A stretch of DNA of 32,187 nt from an uncultured Chloroflexota bacterium (GTDB lineage Bacteria > Chloroflexota > Chloroflexia > Thermomicrobiales > CFX8): the NCBI GenBank assembly GCA_937870985.1, contig CALMXF010000157.1, positions 1 to 32,187 on the forward strand, written 5' to 3'. Of this stretch, positions 26,575 through 32,187 are shown piece after piece. Within the stretch, counting starts at the first letter, position 1. Each line of letters starts with the position of its first letter. The position numbers and the translations under genes were made by a program. The notes below the pieces were generated by a model. The model was not told the origin of the DNA and did not search any database. It saw nothing but the letters and a program-made list of their open reading frames with translations.

Positions 26575-27072
26575 ATGAACGATGACAGCGAGACTCAACA
26601 CAACGGCCATGATGAAACGTTGGGTTCAGATGACTTGGCAACTCTCGTCCAGTCACTCATCGGAATGATGCGATCCGGCAATATCCAGCGGCTCGATCTC
26701 GATTACCGAGACCTGCGTCTCAAGTTGCGAGCGGGACAGGTGAAAAGCGCGAGAGTGCCGGGCAATCTCACGCAGCAGATTGTCGATATCTCCCACGCTG
26801 AACACATGCAGCCGAACCCGGATGAGCACCACACGATCACCGCGCCGATGATCGGGACGTTCTACGTCGCGTCTGCGCCCAACGAGCCGCCCTTCGTCCA
26901 GTCAGGCGACAGGGTTGAGGAGGGCCAGACGATCGGGATCATCGAGGCGATGAAGATCATGAATGAGATCGCCGCTGATCGGGCGGGAACGGTCATCGAG
27001 GTCATAGCGGGCAACGCGCAGGCAGTTGAATACGGGAGTCCTCTCGTTAAGATCCGTCCCGACGGCGTCTGA
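26575..27072 (+). CDS. accB: Acetyl-CoA carboxylase biotin carboxyl carrier protein
   Basis: BCCP carries the carboxybiotin between biotin carboxylase and carboxyltransferase in the first step of fatty acid synthesis. The 165-residue protein has an acidic N-terminus, a helical region (residues 18-55), a linker and the biotinyl domain from about 86. The biotinylated residue is Lys127 in EAMKIMNEI. It begins 12 bases after efp with AGGAGAGCAGC upstream. The usual accC partner is not next to it; xseA follows instead, possibly starting inside the accB frame. Confidence 0.95.
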   Translation: MNDDSETQHNGHDETLGSDDLATLVQSLIGMMRSGNIQRLDLDYRDLRLKLRAGQVKSARVPGNLTQQIVDISHAEHMQPNPDEHHTITAPMIGTFYVASAPNEPPFVQSGDRVEEGQTIGIIEAMKIMNEIAADRAGTVIEVIAGNAQAVEYGSPLVKIRPDGV

Positions 27073-27082
27073 GACGGGCAGC

Positions 27083-28288
27083 GTGCGGATCCTGACGGTT
27101 GCCGAAGCTACTGCCTACCTGAAGGATCTCATCGAGTTCGACCCGGTTCTCACCGATGTGTGGATTCGCGGTGAGGTCACGACCATGACCCGCTCGGCCG
27201 CTGGGCATGTCTACTTCAACCTCAGCGCGGACGAGATTCAGATCAGCTGTGTCCTGTTCCGCGGAAGCCAGCGCAGTGTTCTGGCGATGCCGCAAGTCGG
27301 CGAAGAGGTTCTCGCCCACGGTCGCATCACCATCTACGAGGCCCGCGGGCAATATCAGCTGATGGTGGATAACGTCGCGCCGGTCGGCGTCGGCGTTCTA
27401 CAACTACAGTTCGAGGAGACCCGGCGCAGACTCGAGGCAGAAGGCCTCTTCAATGTCGAGCGCAAACGACCGATTCCGAAGATGCCAGCGACGATCGGTG
27501 TCGTCACCTCGGCACAGGGCGCCGTCTGGCACGATATCCAGAACGTTGTCACTCGGCGGTTTCCCATTGTTGAGCTGATTCTCGCGCCCAGCATCGTCCA
27601 GGGGCCTGATGCTCCGGCCGAGCTCACGCGGAGCCTTCGCGCGCTCGATGATACGAATCGCTGCGACGTCATCATCATCGGGCGAGGCGGAGGTTCAGCC
27701 GAGGATCTCGCGGCATTCAACGACGAGGGACTGGCGCGCGCAATCTTTACCACTCGTGCGCCGGTTGTCAGCGCCGTTGGCCACGAAACCGACACGTGCA
27801 TCGCGGACCTTGTCGCTGACCTGCGGGCTCCGACTCCGAGCGCCGCCGCTGAACTATGCGTGCCAGACTCGGCGGAGATCGTGGTACGACTCGGGTTCGC
27901 CCTCACCCAGGCGCAATCGTCTGTTCGTGAAGTGATCCGCGCCGATCGAGAGCAGGTCCAACGCGGGTTGACCGCAACTCACCATCGAAGTCCGATGCGT
28001 TCGATCGACCGTGCCAGACAACAAGTCGACAACACCATCGGCGACGCACATAGAATCGTGCCTCGCCTGCTCTCCGCCTTCCGCCGAGAGGTTGCTAGCC
28101 TCGACACGACCGCCGCGCTGCTCGACCCACGCTCAATCATGCGCCGCGGCTACGCGATCGTATCGACGCGCACAGCGGGCGAGGAACGGCGGGTGACCAC
28201 GGCGAGCGGCGCGATCGAGGCGGCACAGGTTGAGATCGCATTTCAGGATGGCCGAGCTCGAGCGACGGTACGACAGGAGCAAGAATGA
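27083..28288 (+). CDS. xseA: Exodeoxyribonuclease VII large subunit
   Basis: XseA is the catalytic subunit of exonuclease VII, which degrades single-stranded DNA to oligonucleotides. The protein (401 residues from GTG at 27083) has the N-terminal OB fold (VWIRGEVTTMTRSAAGHVYFNL), the catalytic core with GVVTSAQGAVWHDI, VIIIGRGGGSAEDLAAFNDE and VVSAVGHETDTCIADLVADLRAPTPSAAAE, then a helical coiled-coil region and a C-terminal segment with RGYAIV. An ATG-equivalent at 27026 would overlap accB by 47 bases; GTG 27083 matches the usual N-terminus but has only a weak site. It overlaps xseB by ATGA. Confidence 0.96.
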   Translation: MRILTVAEATAYLKDLIEFDPVLTDVWIRGEVTTMTRSAAGHVYFNLSADEIQISCVLFRGSQRSVLAMPQVGEEVLAHGRITIYEARGQYQLMVDNVAPVGVGVLQLQFEETRRRLEAEGLFNVERKRPIPKMPATIGVVTSAQGAVWHDIQNVVTRRFPIVELILAPSIVQGPDAPAELTRSLRALDDTNRCDVIIIGRGGGSAEDLAAFNDEGLARAIFTTRAPVVSAVGHETDTCIADLVADLRAPTPSAAAELCVPDSAEIVVRLGFALTQAQSSVREVIRADREQVQRGLTATHHRSPMRSIDRARQQVDNTIGDAHRIVPRLLSAFRREVASLDTTAALLDPRSIMRRGYAIVSTRTAGEERRVTTASGAIEAAQVEIAFQDGRARATVRQEQE

Positions 28289-28608
28289 TCGACGACGACC
28301 GGGCTATCGCGCCTGTGCGCGAGTTCGAAGCACGGCTGGACCAGCTACAACAAGCGGTGCGGCGGCTGGAGGAGGAGAACCTGACACTCTCCGACGCCAT
28401 TGACGCCTACGAGGAGGCGGTCCGGCTGGCAGCCTCATGTAGCCAGATGCTCGATGCCGCTGAGCTGCGGGTCAGCAGCATCGACGCTTCATCGAGCAGG
28501 TTGCGCGAAGAAGCCGTCACCTATCGCGCCGAGGCGAACCCCTACACGCGATTGCTGCTTGGCGATGACGACGACCTGATGGATCTTCTCGAGGACGAAG
28601 AGTCGTAG
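28285..28608 (+). CDS. xseB: Exodeoxyribonuclease VII small subunit
   Basis: XseB forms the small-subunit coiled coils that wrap XseA. The 107-residue protein has the family core EFEARLDQLQQAVRRLEEENLTLSDAIDAYEEAVRL (split here over about residues 13-48) and a longer acidic C-terminus (DDDDLMDLLEDEES) than the usual ~80-residue form. The ATG overlaps the xseA stop. Confidence 0.95.
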   Translation: MIDDDRAIAPVREFEARLDQLQQAVRRLEEENLTLSDAIDAYEEAVRLAASCSQMLDAAELRVSSIDASSSRLREEAVTYRAEANPYTRLLLGDDDDLMDLLEDEES

Positions 28609-28623
28609 TGCGCCCAACGCACT
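28607..28623. terminator. Weak hairpin between xseB and proS
   Basis: AGTGCG-CCCAA-CGCACT is a 6-bp stem at the end of the convergent xseB and proS genes, overlapping the xseB stop. There is no proper T-run, so its role as a terminator is tentative. Confidence 0.35.
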
Positions 28624-28646
28624 CTCATTCTGTCAACTCGAGCTGA

Positions 28647-30110
28647 TCAATACGCGCGGGCGAAAATGGCCTGGGCTTTGCCCGGCCGGCCGCAGACAAT
28701 GCACTGGCCGATCTCGGCCGGCTGGTCCAACGGCAGGCAACGGATCGTGGCCTTCGACGCTTCCTTGATTGTCGCTTCGCAAGCCTCGTCGCCACACCAG
28801 GCAGCAACCGAAAAACCGGCATTCGTCGCGGCCCGTTCATACAGTTCGCTGAGTGACATGACCTCGACCGTCCGCTCGGTCTGACGCTTGAGCGCCGCCG
28901 CGTACAAGTCGGCTTGAATTGTCTCCAACAGACTGGGGACTACGTCGCCCAGCAATTCGAGGGAGACGACCTGCTTTTCGCGCGTGTCCCGCCGAACCAC
29001 GACAGCATTGCCGTTCTGAACATCCCGCGGACCAACCTCAACCCGCAGAGGCACGCCACGAAGCTCCCACTCATTGAACTTCCACCCCGGCGTCTTGTCG
29101 TCACGCCGATCGACGAATGTTCGCACACCGTCCAGCGCAGCCACGACACGAGTCACATGTTCCTCGACGGCATCACGTTCCGCATCCTTGCGCCAGATCG
29201 GCACGATCACGGCCTGGATCGGCGCAACACGTGGTGGCAGCTTCAGGCCGGCATCGTCGCCATGGACCATCACCACTGCGCCGATCGTTCGCTGACTGAG
29301 ACCCCAGCTGGTGCCGTGAGCGAACTTGCGCTCGCCGTCGGAATCAAGGAACTCGATACCGAACGCTTTCGAGAAGTTGTCACCGAGATAGTGTGAGGTG
29401 CCGGATTGCAACGCCCAATGCTTGCCACCCATCATCGCCTCGACAGTGTAGGTGCGGACAGCCCCGGCGAACTTCTCGCTCTCGCTCTTCACGCCGGGGA
29501 TGACCGGTATCGCAAGCTCCGTCTCGATGAATTCGCGGTAGATGTCGAGCATCATCATCGCCCGATTCTCCGCCTCGGTTGCGGTGGCGTGAGCGGTATG
29601 TCCCTCCTGCCAGAGAAATTCGCTGGTTCGGAGGAACGCCCGCGGGCGATTCTCCCAGCGTAGAACCGAACACCACTGATTGACCAACATCGGCAGGTCG
29701 CGATACGACTGAATCCACTCACCGAGCTTCGTGCAGATCATCGCCTCGGAGGTCGGCCGAATCGCCAACGGCTCCTCGAGCTCGTTCTTGCCACCTCGCG
29801 TGACCCAGGCGACCTCTGGCGCAAATCCTTCGACATGATCGGCCTCGCGTTCCATCATGTGTTGGGGGATAAGCATCGGGAAATAGGCGTTCTGCACCCC
29901 CGTCGCCTTGAAGCGTCGGTCCAGCGCGGCCTGAAAATTCTCCCAGAGGGCGAAACCATACGGTCGCACAACCTTGCATCCCCGAACGGGGGCATCGTCG
30001 GCCAACTCGGAACGCTTGACGACATCGACGTACCAGCGGTCGAAATCATCCTCCTGGTCGATCAGCTCCTCAACGAAACCGCGATTCTGGGACGCTCCGC
30101 TTTCCTGCAT
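28647..30110 (-). CDS. proS: Prolyl-tRNA synthetase, archaeal/eukaryotic type
   Basis: ProRS charges tRNA-Pro. The 487-residue enzyme is the short type without the bacterial INS editing insert: VVRPYGFALWENFQAALD at the N-terminus, class II motif 2 NRPRAFLRTSEFLWQEGHTA, then GTSWGLSQRTIGAVVMVHGD (motif 3 region), the anticodon-binding domain, and a C-terminal zinc-type domain with CGDEACE, CIVCGRPGKA and terminal Tyr. The ATG at 30110 has GAGGCAGAGA before it; an ATG at 30122 is the alternative. A much longer in-frame reading to 30791 is rejected because it runs through the divergent pfkA. Archaeal-type ProRS occurs in various bacteria, so this is not by itself strong evidence of recent transfer. 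Confidence 0.96.
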   Translation of the reverse strand: MQESGASQNRGFVEELIDQEDDFDRWYVDVVKRSELADDAPVRGCKVVRPYGFALWENFQAALDRRFKATGVQNAYFPMLIPQHMMEREADHVEGFAPEVAWVTRGGKNELEEPLAIRPTSEAMICTKLGEWIQSYRDLPMLVNQWCSVLRWENRPRAFLRTSEFLWQEGHTAHATATEAENRAMMMLDIYREFIETELAIPVIPGVKSESEKFAGAVRTYTVEAMMGGKHWALQSGTSHYLGDNFSKAFGIEFLDSDGERKFAHGTSWGLSQRTIGAVVMVHGDDAGLKLPPRVAPIQAVIVPIWRKDAERDAVEEHVTRVVAALDGVRTFVDRRDDKTPGWKFNEWELRGVPLRVEVGPRDVQNGNAVVVRRDTREKQVVSLELLGDVVPSLLETIQADLYAAALKRQTERTVEVMSLSELYERAATNAGFSVAAWCGDEACEATIKEASKATIRCLPLDQPAEIGQCIVCGRPGKAQAIFARAY

Positions 30111-30213
30111 TCTCTGCCTCATCGTGTTGGCCGGCCTTTGCCGGGAAAAGTGTCCGTTTCCGTCATGTACTATTGACATTCGGATGCCGGTCTCGCAGTC
30201 ACGCCAGCGCATC

Positions 30214-30222
30214 AGTATAGCA
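30214..30222 (-). promoter_or_regulatory. proS promoter (extended -10)
   Basis: The minus strand reads TGCTATACT, with a start near 30207, about 97 bases before proS. It shares the intergenic stretch with the divergent pfkA. Confidence 0.5.
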
Positions 30223-30275
30223 ACCACGATCTGCCAGAGAACCCGGTCGCAGCCACGCGAAGGTATCAGGAACGC

Positions 30276-31358
30276 ATGAGGAAAACGATCGCATTGATGA
30301 CCGGCGGTGGGGACTGCCCCGGGCTCAATGCTGCCATCCGCACCGTTGTGAGGATTGCCCGGCATGAATATGGCGACCGTGTCATTGGCATTGAGGACGG
30401 CTACGAGGGGCTGATTGAGGGCCGCTATCGTGAGTTGGACATCAACGACACGCGCGGCATTCTGCGCATCGGAGGGACTATCCTCGGCTCCTCCAACCGA
30501 ACCGACCCGACTGACTATACCGGCCCCGGTGAGACAGAGCCACGGGATCGCAGTAGCGAGGCGTTCGCGACGCTGGAGAAGGTCGGCGCCGAGGCGCTGA
30601 TCGTCGTCGGCGGCGACGGCACGATGCTCCTGACCCACCAGTTCGCGAAAGGTCGCATCCCTGTCGTCGGCATCCCCAAGACGATTGACAACGATGTCCA
30701 TGGCACTGACTACGCGATCGGGTTCCAGACCTGCATCACAACAGTTACCGATGCGCTTGACAAACTCCACACAACGGCCGAGTCGCATCACCGGATCGTG
30801 CTACTTGAGGTGATGGGGCGCAGCGCCGGATGGGTAGCGCTATTTGCCGGCATCGCTGGTGGCGCTGATATCATCCTCATTCCTGAGCGCGCCTATTCGA
30901 TCGAGCAGATTCTGGACAAGGTTCGCCAGCGCGAAGCACGAGGCAGCCACTTCACGATCGGTGTCATCGCCGAGGGTTCCGCGGCTCCGTCCGGTGAAAC
31001 TGTCTATCGTGAGCAACATGGCGGCGCGCACCACTGGAAGCTCGGTGGAGTCTGCGCGTCATTGGCCAACGCCTTGCAGCAGCACACCAGCCGGGACGTT
31101 CGCGGGCTCGTCCTTGGCCATATCCAGCGTGGTGGATCACCAGTCGTCTTCGACCGACTGCTGGCGACACAACTCGGATCGGCGGCGATTCATGCTATCC
31201 ACGATGGCGCCGACGGAGTGATGGTCGGGATCGAGGGCAGCAGCGTCAAGCAGACACCGCTTTCGAGCGTCGCAATCGGCCCACGCCGCGTCCCCGACGA
31301 CCACGAGATGATTCGCGCTGCCGAGACGATGGGACTCTACGTTGGCAACTCACGATAG
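30276..31358 (+). CDS. pfkA: 6-phosphofructokinase, mixed-substrate group
   Basis: PFK phosphorylates fructose 6-phosphate to the 1,6-bisphosphate. The 360-residue protein has TGGGDCPGLNAAIR at 9-22, VVGGDGTMLLT at 110-120, GIPKTIDNDVHGTDYAIGF at 132-150 (with the catalytic-type Asp in TIDND), then MGRSAGWVALFAG and GHIQRGGSPVVFDR. The substrate-deciding pair is Gly in GGDG (ATP type) with Lys in PKTIDND (PPi-enzyme-like), the 'group III / mixed' combination; ATP use is likelier because PPi enzymes usually have GGDD. The ATG follows CAGGAACGC. A TTGACA at 30173-30178 upstream has no convincing -10. It overlaps the next gene by 17 bases. Confidence 0.95.
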   Translation: MRKTIALMTGGGDCPGLNAAIRTVVRIARHEYGDRVIGIEDGYEGLIEGRYRELDINDTRGILRIGGTILGSSNRTDPTDYTGPGETEPRDRSSEAFATLEKVGAEALIVVGGDGTMLLTHQFAKGRIPVVGIPKTIDNDVHGTDYAIGFQTCITTVTDALDKLHTTAESHHRIVLLEVMGRSAGWVALFAGIAGGADIILIPERAYSIEQILDKVRQREARGSHFTIGVIAEGSAAPSGETVYREQHGGAHHWKLGGVCASLANALQQHTSRDVRGLVLGHIQRGGSPVVFDRLLATQLGSAAIHAIHDGADGVMVGIEGSSVKQTPLSSVAIGPRRVPDDHEMIRAAETMGLYVGNSR

Positions 31359-32187
31359 GCTGCTGCCACCGGGCAAGCTACCCGGCCCGCTCCTGCGGGA
31401 TCTCCTCGACCGCTACGCAACATCTGACCCGGCAGTGATAATCGGACCTGGGATCGGGCGCGATGCTGCGGCGATTCGGGTAGATGAGACCGCGCTCGTC
31501 ATCAAGACTGACCCAATCACCTTTGCAACCGAAGACGCCGGCCGCTATCTGATCAACGTCAATGCAAACGACATCACCTGTATGGGCGCGACTCCTCGCT
31601 GGATTCTCGTCACAGCACTATTTCCCGAGAAGCACACCACCCCGGCGCTAGTCGAGCAATCATTCGCGTCTCTTTCGCGGGCCGCTTCCGAAATTGGTGT
31701 CACCCTCGTCGGCGGCCACACCGAGATCACGATCGGGCTGGACCGGTTGATCCTTGTCGGCCAGATGATCGGGACCTGTGAGCCAGACGCGTTGTACGAT
31801 CTATCGCGTTCGGAGTCGGGAGATGCCATCATTCTCGCCTCCGGGATCGCGATCGAAGGCACCGCGATTCTGGCCCGTGAAGCATCCGCAAAACTCTCCG
31901 GACTGGTCACAGCGAGAACGATCTCGGCGGCAGCCGGCCTGCTGATTAGCCCCGGAATCTCCGTAATTCCCGCCGCGCGAGCGCTGCAATCCGCCGGCGT
32001 CACCGTCCGTGGTCTCCACGACCCGACCGAAGGTGGGTTAGCGACGGCGCTCGCTGAGCTGGGCGAAGCTACCGGACTGGGCGTGGACATCGATGGCGAC
32101 GCCATCCATGTATTGCCCGAGACCCGCGAAATCTGCGTAGCGCTCGGCATCGACCCGCTGGGCCTCATCGCGAGCGGCGCGCTGCTG
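31342..32187 (+). CDS. AIR synthase / HypE-like protein (partial)
   Basis: The frame is open to the window end (282 codons). It has the ATP-binding PurM/HypE/SelD-type fold: GPGIGRDAAAI at 35-45, KTDPITFATEDAGRYLINVNAND, CMGATPRWILVTALFP, LVGGHTEIT, then GLHDPTEGGLATALAELGE. This resembles the hydrogenase-expression HypE group, but no hydrogenase or hyp gene is seen; stand-alone AIR-synthase-related proteins are common. The start is a TTG at 31342 that overlaps pfkA by 17 bases; an in-frame stop at 31309-31311 limits earlier starts. The reaction is unknown. Confidence 0.85.
   Translation, partial: MATHDRLLPPGKLPGPLLRDLLDRYATSDPAVIIGPGIGRDAAAIRVDETALVIKTDPITFATEDAGRYLINVNANDITCMGATPRWILVTALFPEKHTTPALVEQSFASLSRAASEIGVTLVGGHTEITIGLDRLILVGQMIGTCEPDALYDLSRSESGDAIILASGIAIEGTAILAREASAKLSGLVTARTISAAAGLLISPGISVIPAARALQSAGVTVRGLHDPTEGGLATALAELGEATGLGVDIDGDAIHVLPETREICVALGIDPLGLIASGALL

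Noticed and set aside
30111-30791. Long N-terminal extension of proS on the minus strand
   Set aside because: It runs antisense through pfkA, has no ProRS character, and a good start with ribosome-binding site exists at 30110.

Overview
The window is GC-rich bacterial DNA, densely packed with genes on both strands, probably from Chloroflexota of the Thermomicrobia/Sphaerobacter type. That placement is an inference. It rests on the gene mix, on the ERARFE-type tail repeats of a GH18 protein, on an EF-P with Arg at its tip, on an archaeal-type ProRS and on a DUF1858/DUF2249 redox cluster; no 16S rRNA is present. No transposase, integrase, phage gene or CRISPR array was seen. Both ends are cut: mutL and a sensor-kinase-like fragment at the left, an AIR-synthase-like gene at the right.

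Left part (1-10.2 kb). A leftward operon valS-mpg-mutL is controlled by a clear valine T-box leader (specifier GUC, T-box core, terminator). Divergent from it is uvrA, with a palindrome inside its promoter, then an HNH nuclease gene, serS and tRNA-Ser(UGA). The first ~165 bases read better as a plus-strand sensor-kinase fragment than as the mutL tail, so the left end may be a chimeric or rearranged junction.

Middle (10.2-14.2 kb). A leftward six-gene cluster encodes a Crp/Fnr regulator, a small CxxC DUF1858 protein, a MIP18/DUF59 Fe-S assembly factor, a DUF1858-DUF2249-DUF2249 fusion, a polytopic oxidase-subunit-I/NnrS-like membrane protein and a small DUF2249 protein. It lies between two serine tRNA genes. 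A perfect 12-bp-arm inverted repeat of FNR-box layout sits about 41.5 bp upstream of a predicted start site, just after the regulator gene. This is the best candidate here for an undescribed system, plausibly for nitric oxide or low-oxygen stress and Fe-S maintenance.

Right part (14.3-32.2 kb). tRNA-Ser(GCU), a CoA-binding protein, an aldehyde dehydrogenase (minus), tyrA, two unrecognised proteins and uvrB are followed by a tightly coupled rightward run: membrane-anchored unknown, GH18 hydrolase, aroQ, M24 peptidase, efp, accB, xseA, xseB. Many joints are ATGA-type overlaps. Convergent proS (archaeal type) and divergent pfkA follow, then an AIR-synthase/HypE-like gene overlapping pfkA.

Together the genes cover nucleotide-excision and mismatch repair (uvrA, uvrB, mutL, mpg, xseAB), aminoacylation (valS, serS, proS, two tRNA-Ser), aromatic amino acid synthesis (aroQ, tyrA), fatty acid synthesis (accB) and glycolysis (pfkA). 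A recurring extended -10 element, TGCTAYAMT-like, lies upstream of many transcription units.
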